Assembly (NCBI GenBank): GCA_001969505.1
Contig: LSSK01000003.1
Span: 1 to 22,301, forward strand
Length of the DNA stretch: 22,301 nucleotides
Source: Zancudomyces culisetae
Lineage: Eukaryota; Kickxellomycota; Harpellomycetes; Harpellales; Legeriomycetaceae
Direction of reading: 5' to 3'
The stretch's first letter is position 1, and the number at the start of each line of letters is the position of its first letter. A program made the position numbers and the translations under genes. Below the pieces are notes generated by a model. It was given only the letters and a program-made list of their open reading frames with translations, made no database searches and was not told the origin of the DNA. This document shows positions 8,828-18,624 of the stretch, in pieces.

Positions 8828-10601
8828 AGAATGTATATTACCAGATTTTCTATACGTCCCACTGTTTATCAAATGACAATTAATTGTTGTTATTTTCCTT
8901 TAGAAAACAGATGCAACAAGACTTACTCATGAAGTAATCTTAATGATTAGTAATGTGGTATGTATATTACCCAAAATTTTGTATTGCAGTGCCGAAACGG
9001 AAAATTTTTCCGCTCATTGCAGCTGTTTATTTTTAGTTTCCTTTTTATTCATCCATACCTTATCCCCAACCGCAAAACAATGTAAAAAAAACGGATTACC
9101 CACCCGCCAGGAATAAATATAGTACCCGTGAAAAGCTTAATGGTGACAACAAGTACGCATAAATCGATTTGTATTGCTACCATTTCAACTAATGTATAGA
9201 ACAGTGTACGGTATATCAACCTCATAAAAATTGATCTCGGTTGTCCAGTCATTTACTATACTACTCCGTCATTCGCTGAACGGTCTGTTCGAAACAAAAA
9301 TAAATAAATTGCGAGTTTAGATACTTGTACGAATAGCTTAATGATCATATAAATACTGAGATATATAAACGAAACCTGTCCTTCAATCAAGCTGCTCACT
9401 GATAATTTCTTGCCTTTTTTTCGCAGTACTGCTAAACTGTCAGTTGACAGCATACCAATTTATTTTTTTTAATAGCTGCTAAAATTTCATGCCTCTCTTT
9501 TACTAGACCATATTAAAATTGCACCGCTATGCAATTTAAGATTGATTTTACTCACCAATAAGCGGCAAAAAATAGTTACTCATCCTACCTCTTTACCCTG
9601 TAATCTCCTTAATTTTGCTGCTCTAGGCTAATCCAAGCGTGATATTGTATAAGAAAACAAACCCTTTTACGAATCACAAGTTCCAACGCGGCACGGGTAT
9701 CTTAAAGATGGATTATTATGTGCTATCCAATGGGTATCTCTATTGCTCATAAACGTTAGTCATAATACTATTTTTTATACAGATTTACAAGAATTAATAA
9801 CGTTTTTTATTACATACATTATACTTATTTCAAACAAAACCAACAACGCTTTTAAATGGTACACGCAATAGGTTATGGTTCTATGTTTCTAGAGTCTTTT
9901 GAAAAGACATAAAATGGTGGTGACCACATAGCATTTTGTGGGTGTACCAAAAACTCATCTCATAAGTTTGATATACACTCAAAAGATAGAAAAATGTGTA
10001 CAATGAGACATTTAAGCGGTGCTAAAATATCCTATCTAAAATAACAATAAAAAAAAACAATTCTGGTCACAAAGAATGCGTAGGCCGATGTTTGAGGCAT
10101 TTAAAAACTCCACCCGTTGCATTTTTTTCTGTGAAATTATCACTTTAGTTTTGTCAACAAGTGGATCAAATACATAAATGAACATATTATTATATAATAT
10201 ATACATTTTTTTGTTACTATTAGGCAGTGTAGTGGTACTTATACGTGTTTACTATGGTATATATATTTGAAACATCATCAAAGCACATACCAGTTTCACT
10301 AATACAATCAAAAGAGTCTGAATGTGCTCCCTGTATGCCCCCAAAAGGACCAGTGATGCTACGTTTGACTTTGTAATCTAAATATCATCAGGAAAATTTC
10401 CAGATTACCTATTTTTCTCAACACAGAACAGTTTAGTTAGATAGTAAACAGCAACTCAGTAAAAGTCATCAACAGGATATACACAACATTTAGTTATATC
10501 AGTATCTTGAATGATTTAGTAGTACATTTTAAGCTATTATAAACCATTTATACCAGTACGCCAAGCTGGGGCTTATCAAAGATATTCTTGTTTCACCACT
10601 A

Positions 10602-10615
10602 CCCCCCCCCCCCCC
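10602..10615 (+). repeat. Poly-C tract at left edge of gap
   Basis: Fourteen consecutive C bases run directly into the N block. Confidence 0.95.
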
Positions 10616-10999
10616 NNNNNNNNNNNNNNNNNNNNNNNNNNNNNNNNNNNNNNNNNNNNNNNNNNNNNNNNNNNNNNNNNNNNNNNNNNNNNNNNNNNNN
10701 NNNNNNNNNNNNNNNNNNNNNNNNNNNNNNNNNNNNNNNNNNNNNNNNNNNNNNNNNNNNNNNNNNNNNNNNNNNNNNNNNNNNNNNNNNNNNNNNNNNN
10801 NNNNNNNNNNNNNNNNNNNNNNNNNNNNNNNNNNNNNNNNNNNNNNNNNNNNNNNNNNNNNNNNNNNNNNNNNNNNNNNNNNNNNNNNNNNNNNNNNNNN
10901 NNNNNNNNNNNNNNNNNNNNNNNNNNNNNNNNNNNNNNNNNNNNNNNNNNNNNNNNNNNNNNNNNNNNNNNNNNNNNNNNNNNNNNNNNNNNNNNNNNN
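10616..10999. other. Assembly gap (384 N)
   Basis: A run of 384 N characters, bounded by C homopolymers on both sides. Nothing can be said about its content. An open frame drawn through it is an artefact. Confidence 0.99.
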
Positions 11000-11014
11000 C
11001 CCCCCCCCCCCCCC
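11000..11014 (+). repeat. Poly-C tract at right edge of gap
   Basis: Fifteen consecutive C bases immediately follow the N block, mirroring the tract on the left edge. Confidence 0.95.
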
Positions 11015-11555
11015 TCGTTTATTGTCTGATCCGCTATTTATTGTAGATAGGGGGGGAGTTATAATACGACAAAAAACTGCTTTAGACTATAGATCCACTT
11101 AAAAATACATAACATATATATATCTGGGGGGGGGTTTTTTAAAAAAAATGATAATAGCTTGTTATGTTGTGTTGGTATTTTTATCATAGAGCATTTATAA
11201 ATTTGGATGAGTATTATGGTATGAGCATATACATAATATCGGGTAGTTAGTAATAAATGTGAGAAGAAAACTAGAAAACTAGAAAACGCACAAAAGGCAG
11301 GTAAATGCGCATGATAAAGTGTCCTGATAAAATATAAGCATTCTCAGGTTTTTGTGAGTATATCTCTTATATTGGTTAAAGCTATACACAAGATCAGTTT
11401 AGATAAATGCAGAGTTTAGCTGTGTTTTTAATATTTGGGAATGAAGAGTTAAAAAGATCGCAGGGGCTTGGCAATAGTAAACCTGAAGTACCAGTGTACT
11501 GAATATGTGTGACGGTTTTGTAGAAAAGAGAAAAGCAAGCAGCTTCACCTCCAAA

Positions 11556-11563
11556 TCACGTGA
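11556..11563. promoter_or_regulatory. E-box palindrome TCACGTGA
   Basis: A perfect palindrome (extended form ATCACGTGAT) about 590 bases upstream of the NOP1 start. CACGTG is the core bound by bHLH factors such as Cbf1 and also by SREBP-type factors. In several yeasts Cbf1 sites occur at ribosomal genes. Its use here is inference. Confidence 0.35.
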
Positions 11564-11693
11564 TGGTTTGCAGATCTAGGTGGTTTTGGTGTTTGTTTTT
11601 CTCAATTCGTTCCATTTCAAGCAAAAAAGGTATTGGGGAATAATATACGAGAATCGGAATTTAACACAAACATTAATAATCGATTCGCCAATT

Positions 11694-11978
11694 TGAAAAA
11701 AAAATTTTTTATTTGAGCCAAATGAAAAGCATAATTCTACTGGTAGAATAAATTTACCTGAACATATTATCCTAATCAAAATTCAAACTGATGTAGAAAT
11801 TGAAAAACATGAAAAAAAAATTTTTCTTTTTTTCAAAAGTAGGGAATTGGAGTTGTTTAAAGTGGTTTTTATTGTATAGGCAAACTATTCCCAAAGTAAT
11901 GATTTGACATTAAAGAAAAAAATTTCAAGCTGAATCGCACGTAAAAAAAAAAGAGCTGCAAAAAAAATTTTTTTTTTT
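11694..11978. promoter_or_regulatory. Cluster of four RRPE-like A-run/T-run motifs upstream of NOP1
   Basis: Four sites in which a run of A is followed at once by a run of T: about 11694-11710 (TTGAAAAA...TTTTTT), 11811-11825, 11915-11926 and 11960-11978. They resemble the ribosomal RNA processing element TGAAAAATTTT, bound by Stb3 in Saccharomyces and enriched upstream of ribosome-biogenesis genes. All lie within about 460 bases of the NOP1 start. In AT-rich DNA some will occur by chance. Confidence 0.4.
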
Positions 11979-12152
11979 ACAAGCACTAAACATTTTCATT
12001 TGAAAAGTAAAAAAAAAAATCAGAGAGTGAGTGAAAGTTGAAAGAAAAAAATACTAGAATAACTGTATATACGAACGGTAGTGGTATTATCATTCCAAAT
12101 CGAAAAAGCAAAGTACTACCAGTAAACAATATAAAGATCAATAGAATCAATA

Positions 12153-13366
12153 ATGGGTTTTGGAGGTAAGATTGAGCGTATAATAAATTTTGATTTGCAA
12201 CAATTGAGGATGTATAGTTTTAGTAATGTAAAGCTTGAGGAGCAAAGTCAGCTTCCGAAAGGTATAGAGAACGAATTGAAGCTGATGTATACTTTAAATA
12301 TGAAATAGATTCAGGAAGAGGTGGCGGTGGCCGAGGTGGATTTAGAGGTGGCTCAAGAGGAGGAGGCAGAGGAGGTTTCGGAGGAGGAGATAGAGGAGGC
12401 CGAGGAGGAGGTCGAGGAGGTTTTGGCGGCGGTAGAGGAGGAGGTTTCGGAGGAGGAGATAGAGGAGGAAGAGGAGGAGGCCGAGGGGGTTTTGGCGGCG
12501 GTAGAGGAGGAGGCAGAGGAGGAGGCAGAGGAGGCTTTGGTGGAGATAGAGGAGGAAGAGGGGGAAGAGGAGGTTTTGGAGGCGGTAGAGGTGGTGGTGG
12601 ACGTGGAGGAGGAAGAGGAGGAGCTGGAGGAGCCAGAGGTGGTAGAGGAGGAGCCAGAGGAGGAAGCAAGGTAGTTGTAGAGCCTCACAGACATGAAGGA
12701 ATCTTTATAGGTAGAGGCAAAGAAGATTTGCTATTGACCAAGAATATGGTTCCAGGGGAATCAGTTTATGGCGAAAAGAGAGTTACAGTAGAATCAACAG
12801 ACGGAGTAAAGACAGAATACAGAGTATGGAATCCATTTAGATCAAAGATAGCCGCAGGAGTATTGGGAGGATTGGATAACATTCATATTAAGCCAGGAGC
12901 CAAGGTTTTGTATTTGGGAGCAGCCTCAGGAACCAGTGTAAGTCACGTATCAGACGTAGTGGGACCAGAGGGAGTTGTATACGCCGTCGAGTTCTCACAC
13001 CGTTCAGGACGAGATCTAATTAACATGGCCAAGAAGCGTACAAATGTAGTACCAATTATTGAAGATGCTAGACACCCAGCCAAATATAGAATGTTGGTAC
13101 CAATGGTCGATGTCGTCTTTGCCGATGTTGCCCAACCTGATCAGGCACGTATTATTGCCCTCAACTCGCACTTCTTCTTGAAAAACAGCGGGTTTGTAGT
13201 AATCAGCATAAAGGCTAGTTGTATTGATAGTACAGCAGACCCCACAAAGGTCTTTGCACGTGAAGTCAGCAAGCTGCAGGAGGAGAAGATCAAGCCAAAA
13301 GAACAACTGGGCTTGGAGCCATACGAAAAAGATCACGTAATTGTAGTTGGCCAGTACCGACCTTGA
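12153..13366 (+). CDS. NOP1: Fibrillarin, rRNA 2'-O-methyltransferase of box C/D snoRNPs
   Basis: Join of 12153-12165 and 12315-13366, giving 354 residues. The 13-base first exon encodes MGFG plus one base. The intron (GTAAGA donor, ATTCAG acceptor, candidate CTGAT branch) restores the frame straight into the Gly/Arg-rich domain. That domain (about residues 4-122) is built of RGG/GGF repeats, which in the family are arginine-methylated and aid nucleolar targeting. The methyltransferase domain follows, from [11 protein letters not shown] through the SAM-binding [20 protein letters not shown] block, EFSHR, IEDARHP and [12 protein letters not shown] to a terminal [12 protein letters not shown]. 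Fibrillarin methylates ribose at sites chosen by C/D snoRNAs and is needed for early pre-rRNA processing. It is convergent with FRS2, 203 bases apart. Family identity is certain. The splice model is strongly supported by frame and composition. Confidence 0.95.
12166..12314 (+). other. NOP1 intron
   Basis: A 149-base intron. It begins GTAAGA and ends ATTCAG. A CTGAT branch-like site lies about 30 bases from the acceptor. Without it the frame upstream of the RGG region meets TGA at 12236 and has no ATG. Confidence 0.8.
12315..12668 (+). repeat. RGG-coding purine-rich repeat
   Basis: Imperfect repeats of GGAGGNAGAGGAGG-type units encode the Gly/Arg-rich domain of fibrillarin. The strong purine bias keeps all frames open on both strands, producing long spurious Pro-rich, Glu-rich and Ser-rich open frames. 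Confidence 0.9.
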
Positions 13367-13569
13367 TTTTGTTGATTTCGGTCTTTTTTCCTTTTTTTTT
13401 CTTTCCCTTTCTTGGGTTATTAAGTTTTAAATTAAGTTTTATAATAAATTTATTATGTTTAAAATAAATGGTAAATACTATGAAAAAAAAGTAATCAGCT
13501 GGAAAGAAAAAGTGATGGAGTGAGGGGAAGAGGGGAAAAGGGGTGAGAGAAAAAAAAGAAAAAGGAAGA
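13367..13569. terminator. Shared 3' region of convergent NOP1 and FRS2
   Basis: A 203-base AT-rich spacer: T-rich just after the NOP1 stop and A-rich before the FRS2 stop. It must contain both transcript ends. AATAAA-like sequences occur at about 13443 and 13462. Confidence 0.4.
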
Positions 13570-15090
13570 CTAGTTCTTGTCAAGTCGGCAGAATGGATTG
13601 GATTTGACCATGTTGATGTCAACTTTGTGACCAACAAGTGAACGAATGTTGTTAATGCCATATTTAATCATAGTTGGTCGCTCCAGACTCAGACCAAAAC
13701 CTATGACCTGAACACCAGGTTCCAAGCCCAGTGCGCGGACCATTTCGGGGCGGAAAATACCTGAATTTCCTATTTCAACCCATTTCTGAAAACCTTCGTG
13801 CCAGGAAAAGACCTCAAGACTAGGTTCTGTGTATGGGTTGTAGGCTGGCTTGAATTTGAGTTTTTTAATGCCCATCTTTCCAAAGAACACATCCATAAAC
13901 GTGATCAATGTGCCCAAACTTATGCTCTTATCAGCAATAACTCCCTCTACTTGATGAAATTCAGCCAAGTGTGTCGCGTCTACGCTTTCATTTCGGAAAA
14001 CTCTATCGATACTGAACAATTTCATTGGGAGTTTACGGCCACTCTTTGACAGTTTATGTAGCATGTATGCTGAAACAGCAGTAGTGTGTGTTCTCAACAC
14101 AAGCTTTTGAGATTCGGTCTTGCTCCATGGATAGCGGTACCCAATCGAACCAAACCCACCGATTTCATGAACTTGTTGAACCAAATTTTGGAAGTCTGGC
14201 AACGACTTGGCATGTTGTGGATCCTTGATAAAAAACGTATCCTGGCTCTCTCTAGCCGGATGTTGTTGTGGAATATACAATGAGTCGAAATTCCAGAAAG
14301 AGGTTTCAACATACTTGTCTGTCTTCATCTCCTCAAAACCCATTTCGAAAAAGATTTGTTGGAATTCCTCCATCACTTTTAACAGTGGATGAATACTTCC
14401 ACCAGCGGATGGGATGCCCTTGGAATTGAAGTTAAACTTTTTGAATTCCGAATCCTTCCAGCTTCCGGATTGTAACATCTCATATGTTAAATCTGTTGCC
14501 TCCTGCTTCACTTGTCGCGAGTACTTTTGTCCCTTGAACACTTTATACGTTTGCTTTTTTACACCTACTATTAACTTTCTTCGCTTCAATTCTTTTATCA
14601 TTTTGGCATCTAGTGCCACTCCTGCGCCTCCATCACCAATACTGCCGCTTGATATCAATGCCAATGCTTTTTGTGTTTCGTCAGTCACCGCATCAACTAC
14701 TCTCTCTAATTTGTTGTCTGCCGTCTTTTTGATCCATTTGTTCTGGAAGGCTTTACCTTGTCCTATCTTGCCCACAGACGCACCCAGTATTTCGCTTACT
14801 TTGCTAATTTCCAAACCCTCCATCCCTTGAGCTGGAATGATATTGAACAATCTTACTTCGTGGCTCCCATTTTCCAAGATTTCTTCTCCTTCGCTTGTCA
14901 ATGTAAGTATTTCTTGCTCAATTGTTTCGTACTTGACGATTTCCTTACTTTCTAAACTTTTGAGTACCCCTAATACCTGGAGTTGATCAACAGTTTCAAA
15001 GCCCTCGATCTTTCTAGTGTCTTGGATGCATCCATCTGCGCACCCTTTATCCAGAATTTCCAATATAACTTCTTGTATATCCATAGTCAT
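13570..15090 (-). CDS. FRS2: Cytosolic phenylalanyl-tRNA synthetase, alpha (catalytic) subunit
   Basis: 506 residues from the ATG at 15090. The frame also has an upstream ATG at 15132, but the 14 extra residues (KSLCTKKNNNKKK) are low-complexity and the family usually begins close to the helix DIQEVILEILDKG, so 15090 or 15084 is preferred. The N-terminal part contains winged-helix DNA/RNA-binding-like modules (QGKAFQNKWI; LKRRKLI). The class II aminoacyl-tRNA synthetase core follows, with motif 2 FSIDRVFRNESVDATHLAEF, the aminoacylation pocket HQVEG and NPYTEPS, and motif 3 GFGLSLERPTMIKYGI. The enzyme is an alpha2-beta2 heterotetramer, with the beta subunit encoded elsewhere. It attaches Phe to tRNA-Phe in the cytosol. 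Length matches the yeast homologue (about 500). Upstream lies TSR1 on the same strand, 870 bases away, so it has its own promoter. Confidence 0.96.
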   Translation of the reverse strand: MTMDIQEVILEILDKGCADGCIQDTRKIEGFETVDQLQVLGVLKSLESKEIVKYETIEQEILTLTSEGEEILENGSHEVRLFNIIPAQGMEGLEISKVSEILGASVGKIGQGKAFQNKWIKKTADNKLERVVDAVTDETQKALALISSGSIGDGGAGVALDAKMIKELKRRKLIVGVKKQTYKVFKGQKYSRQVKQEATDLTYEMLQSGSWKDSEFKKFNFNSKGIPSAGGSIHPLLKVMEEFQQIFFEMGFEEMKTDKYVETSFWNFDSLYIPQQHPARESQDTFFIKDPQHAKSLPDFQNLVQQVHEIGGFGSIGYRYPWSKTESQKLVLRTHTTAVSAYMLHKLSKSGRKLPMKLFSIDRVFRNESVDATHLAEFHQVEGVIADKSISLGTLITFMDVFFGKMGIKKLKFKPAYNPYTEPSLEVFSWHEGFQKWVEIGNSGIFRPEMVRALGLEPGVQVIGFGLSLERPTMIKYGINNIRSLVGHKVDINMVKSNPFCRLDKN

Positions 15091-15379
15091 CTTTTTTTTG
15101 TTATTGTTTTTCTTTGTACACAGACTTTTCAATCTAAATTTTATATGCTCACTAAAAGATACAAGACGAGATCAAGTGAAAATCGTTTTTTACTTTCCCC
15201 CTCTTTAAACACTTTTTGTTTTATTTTTACTTTTGATTTATAAAGCAAAAAAAAAAATAGCCAGAAATAAGTTGCAAAATAATATGAAATTAGGAGCCGT
15301 CGAAGAGAAAAATATTATAGAAAAATAAGACCAGGCAAGAAAAAAACTGTTACTTGCTAACTAAATCACAATGGAATTT

Positions 15380-15408
15380 GTTTTTATTTTTATTTTTATT
15401 TTTATTTT
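15380..15408. repeat. (TTTTTA)n microsatellite
   Basis: Five near-perfect TTTTTA/TTTTAT units upstream of FRS2. Confidence 0.8.
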
Positions 15409-15677
15409 ACAATTATCAAGAAGGTCCATACAAACCACCCCTGCCAAAAAAAAAAAACAGATTTTGGCAAATGGAGTTGAGGAAGAAGAAAGGGGGGGGG
15501 GGAAGTCCCAGGCATAGTATCGTAAATTTGAAAATTTTGTTATAGAAAACACCACTGGAATTGGGCTGGTTTCAATCAATTTTCCAGATGAAAATTTTTT
15601 TCTAACCTTCAAATAAAATTATAAAAAAAATAAAATAACCACCAGAATTGGTTTTCTATGGCCTCTTCCCCTATCCT

Positions 15678-15705
15678 CATCCCTACATCCGCATCCCTAC
15701 ATCCA
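15678..15705. repeat. Tandem 14-base repeat CATCCCTACATCCR
   Basis: Two adjacent copies of CATCCCTACATCC(G/A), followed by a partial TATCCCT. It sits about 590 bases upstream of the FRS2 start and 260 bases beyond the TSR1 stop. The C-rich CCCTACAT core recalls Rap1/Tbf1-type binding sites but does not match them exactly. Confidence 0.7.
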
Positions 15706-15960
15706 TATCCCTCAATATGAAAAACTACCATTAGCTTGACCTCGCAATTTGGGCAGTTTTTGAGTTGCATCGCGCTAAGGCTTGCGTTTAGAGAGCTTGA
15801 ATGAATAAAAATGTGATTATTGATGAGATAGTCATTTGATGACATTTTGCTTTTTATTATAAATCATAGAAAGAACCATACATATACTATTATAAGCCTA
15901 GATGATAAAGTTAATCAATTTTATACCTTGATGCTTAAAAAAAAAGGATAACAGATTGAA

Positions 15961-18624
15961 TCATGTTGATAGTTCCCATTTGGGGAAAACACGTTTATAA
16001 AGGTAAAGACAAACAGTGTCTACTGCCGAAAGAGGCGCATTAAACACACACTTCATGTAGCCATGGGTACCCAGCGACTCCTTGATATGTCCAAAGCGAC
16101 CATATTTGGTAGTAAGCTGAATAGGCTTAAAGTAGTTGATATCAATTGGGTTGTAAAACATGAAGCGGATGGTGGCAGTTTTTTTGTTGATTTTGTATGG
16201 AACACCAGTCAAAACAACACGTTTGACGATGACCTTGGTAGGGTCCATTGAATATAAAGAACCTATAGCTATAGGAGCAACGGAAGAGTTTGAACCAGCA
16301 GGGGTGCCCAAACTGTTTATTGGTGTTACTGTTGCTGAAGACTTTTGTGGTAGATAGAAAATGGCAGGTGTGCTGTGGAAGCCAAAGGTGATTGGTGCAT
16401 AAACCGTCGCAACTGTCAAGTCAGAGTCGCTTAGGAATCTACAAAATTTATATACATTATTTGGCGAGGTTTTGGAAGTGTGCTGCGAAAAGATGGGGCG
16501 GACATTGGAAAGTTTTCTGAATCCAAAGCGTAAGTTCAACATATCCTTGGATTTAATAATTGGGTTGCTTTCTGGATTAGCAGGATTCTCTCCATCAGTT
16601 CCATCGGTGTTGAAGATACGCTTTTTAACAAGTAAATGAATAACCGAATACTTGTTCTCATGCTGCAACAAACCGAAGCAGACAAACAGTTTTGGGTTTG
16701 CCTGTAGTTTGTTAGAAAAGTCTTTATATGCAACGTTTGCGACAACTAGTTTTACCCGCGTGTTAACGCTTGAGCCCACTCCGGAAGTGCTGCTGCCATC
16801 GGCTGATTCAGACCCATAAGCTGGATTCTTTAGTATGGCTTTGGGGTTTTCTAATTGAAAAATCCGCGAGTAGTCGGCTGGGAGATTCTCATATGGATCC
16901 CAGGCTGAAGTTCTGAATGACTGCATTCCGCGATACTTGGCAAACCGCTGCCTTGCTGGGATGTCAAGTGGCGTATTTACCTCATCTGGAAACATTACAT
17001 CTTCCTTCCTTTGTTTTTCTCGTTCTCGTAGATATTCCAAAAGTTCTAATTCTGTATCTTGTTCATTAGGAAGCTCATCTCCATCATTGGTATTTGTTTT
17101 GTCCTCTGGGTCGATCGGATTTCCAAATTCATCAACATTGATTTCCTCAAATTCTTCTTCTTCCTCCTCCTCCTCTTCTTCCTCAATTTGTTCATCAGAA
17201 TCTTGATCTTGCTGATCATCAGATTGCATGTCCGAGTCCTCTTCATCATCAGAACCGCTTTCACTTTCATTTTCACTTTGATTATCTTCATCCAGAATCC
17301 ACGCTGCCTGATACAAAGACGTTCCCTTAGGAACACGTTTAGTCCTTACCTTGGTACCATTACTATCTCCTTGTGCATTCGCCTTTAAGAGATACTCTTG
17401 TTCTTCCCGTTCATACTCTGCCATTTTGGCTCTCCACTCATCCATTTCTGATTCGTCAGGACCAATTTGATCTGTTTCCATTTCAGCGACTTCATTGATA
17501 CTCACCAATGAATCCTGTCGTTCTGGATCTGCAATGCTAATAACTTTGAGATCATCATTGTCTACTTGCATCGATTGATTTGCTGAATCTACCTGTGACT
17601 GAGATGGTGGTGGTAACGCTTCGTATATTACCTTTATCTGATACTCGCCCATTTCGGGAATATAGACTAGTCTATTGGCTGTCAGTTTATCTGTTGCACC
17701 TCTTAGATACCCTGTTATCTCCAAATCACCTATTTGCTCTTGTTCATTATTAGTAGCTTGACCTTCTCCATGTGCAACAAATTTTACGGGTTCTTCAGCC
17801 ACCAGGTATGGTTTACTATCTCTCCATCCAAGTGTATCTGGAACTGTATTCGCTATACTTCTAACAATAACAGATGCCTCTCTCTCATTGTCACAACTAT
17901 AAACCTGTGAAACCTTTGGGAAATAATATTGCACAAAACTTAATAGTGATGCCTTTATCATTGTGACTTTATTGTGCTGTTGCTGTGGTTTTCCCGTTAG
18001 ATTCTCATTAAGATGCTGTCCAACAGCCATAACTGTTGATGTACCCAAGCTCTGTATTCCCTCGAGTATATTCTTTCCAGCTTCGTCTACCTCCACTTGG
18101 GCCGACAAACCAAGAATTAAATAGTCCGATACTAGTGATGTATCCAGTATTTCATCATAATTGCTGGCAGCACTGCCGTTAGTGGACATGGTGCCACTTT
18201 TCTCAAGCTCTACAACGATAAACCGTTGTTTAAATGTATCTACTTGTAGCTCATTAACTTTTTTATCAGGATTATATTGCTCCTTGGCCCCAACACTTTC
18301 AAATAATCTTTCAGCAATGGACTTTGTAGTTACATCCTCGCATAAAGACAATATGGTTACTATTTTGGGAATTCCATGCCGGCCTGTATACTTTCTTTTG
18401 ATCTTTACCACTTCTTCTTGCTTCTTCCTTTGTTCGATTCTTGCTGCATTTTTTCTATCTACTTTTCTTTGTTCCTTGGTCACTTTTCCTCTAATAGAAA
18501 CTCTGACGGTTTTACCTTTGCTCTTATTTCGCAATTCTGTCTTTGTAGCATGCTTGCTTTTGAACGATTTGTTTTTTTGCTTCAAGGTGGCCCTATGATG
18601 GAACGCCTTCTCCTCCTTTTTCAT
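15961..18624 (-). CDS. TSR1: Tsr1, 40S ribosomal subunit assembly factor (GTPase-like, inactive)
   Basis: An uninterrupted 887-residue frame starting at the first ATG. The N-terminus is very basic (HHRATLKQKNKSFKSKHATK), as in Bms1/Tsr1 proteins, then the GTPase-like domain begins near GIPKIVTILSLCED. The nucleotide-binding P-loop GxxxxGK[ST] is absent, as expected for Tsr1 and unlike Bms1. An AARP2CN-type beta domain follows (near ASLLSFVQYYFPKV...VVAEEPVKFV), and then an acidic insert with an 11-Glu run around residue 480-490. The conserved C-terminal block runs from PDEVNTPLDIPARQRFAKYRG through AWDPYENLPADYSRIFQ to VVLTGVPYKINKKTATIRFMF, YGRFGHIKESLGTHGYMKC and YKRVFPKW. Tsr1 binds late cytoplasmic pre-40S particles and blocks premature subunit joining. 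Length is slightly above the yeast protein (about 790), mainly from the acidic insert and linkers. It is divergent from KRR1. Confidence 0.97.
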   Translation of the reverse strand: MKKEEKAFHHRATLKQKNKSFKSKHATKTELRNKSKGKTVRVSIRGKVTKEQRKVDRKNAARIEQRKKQEEVVKIKRKYTGRHGIPKIVTILSLCEDVTTKSIAERLFESVGAKEQYNPDKKVNELQVDTFKQRFIVVELEKSGTMSTNGSAASNYDEILDTSLVSDYLILGLSAQVEVDEAGKNILEGIQSLGTSTVMAVGQHLNENLTGKPQQQHNKVTMIKASLLSFVQYYFPKVSQVYSCDNEREASVIVRSIANTVPDTLGWRDSKPYLVAEEPVKFVAHGEGQATNNEQEQIGDLEITGYLRGATDKLTANRLVYIPEMGEYQIKVIYEALPPPSQSQVDSANQSMQVDNDDLKVISIADPERQDSLVSINEVAEMETDQIGPDESEMDEWRAKMAEYEREEQEYLLKANAQGDSNGTKVRTKRVPKGTSLYQAAWILDEDNQSENESESGSDDEEDSDMQSDDQQDQDSDEQIEEEEEEEEEEEFEEINVDEFGNPIDPEDKTNTNDGDELPNEQDTELELLEYLREREKQRKEDVMFPDEVNTPLDIPARQRFAKYRGMQSFRTSAWDPYENLPADYSRIFQLENPKAILKNPAYGSESADGSSTSGVGSSVNTRVKLVVANVAYKDFSNKLQANPKLFVCFGLLQHENKYSVIHLLVKKRIFNTDGTDGENPANPESNPIIKSKDMLNLRFGFRKLSNVRPIFSQHTSKTSPNNVYKFCRFLSDSDLTVATVYAPITFGFHSTPAIFYLPQKSSATVTPINSLGTPAGSNSSVAPIAIGSLYSMDPTKVIVKRVVLTGVPYKINKKTATIRFMFYNPIDINYFKPIQLTTKYGRFGHIKESLGTHGYMKCVFNAPLSAVDTVCLYLYKRVFPKWELST

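Larger units (their letters stand above)
8208..12152. other. Long spacer around an assembly gap
   Basis: Nearly 4 kb with no complete gene visible. It contains an A-rich repeat and an NPR2-like coding patch (8544-8827), overlapping open frames on both strands at about 8905-9450 that I could not assign, and poly-C edges with a 384-base N gap. Downstream are isolated G runs (7 G at 11050-11056, 9 G at 11126-11134) and the NOP1 5' region. Short hydrophobic minus-strand frames at 9049-9252 and 9256-9453 lie in tandem in one frame, split by TAG TAA. They are not recognised and may be chance. Confidence 0.4.
15091..15960. promoter_or_regulatory. TSR1 3' end and FRS2 promoter
   Basis: An 870-base spacer between two minus-strand genes. 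It contains a (TTTTTA)n run at about 15380-15408, an 11-base G run at 15492-15502, an RRPE-like TGAAAATTTTTTT at 15589-15601, and two PAC-core GATGAG sites (15676-15681 on the minus strand and 15822-15827 on the plus strand). A 14-base tandem repeat lies at 15678-15705. PAC and RRPE together mark ribosome-biogenesis promoters in Saccharomyces. Their role here is inference. Confidence 0.35.

Noticed and set aside
9280-9300. GGTCTGTTCGAAAC, reminiscent of a tRNA B box
   Set aside because: No matching A box, cloverleaf stems or anticodon arm could be folded around it.
10588-11046. 152-codon open frame spanning the gap
   Set aside because: It is almost entirely unknown residues translated from N bases, flanked by poly-Pro from the C tracts. 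No evidence of coding.
12220-12694. Long Pro-rich, Ser-rich and Glu-rich open frames on both strands
   Set aside because: They are shadows of the RGG-coding repeat of NOP1, where purine bias removes stop codons from other frames.
15091-15132. Upstream in-frame ATG of FRS2
   Set aside because: It would add 14 Lys/Asn-rich residues not typical of the family. The ATG at 15090 or 15084 fits the usual start.
16937-17388. Ser/Ile/Phe-rich frames inside TSR1
   Set aside because: They are antisense or shifted readings of the GAA/GAG-rich acidic insert of TSR1.
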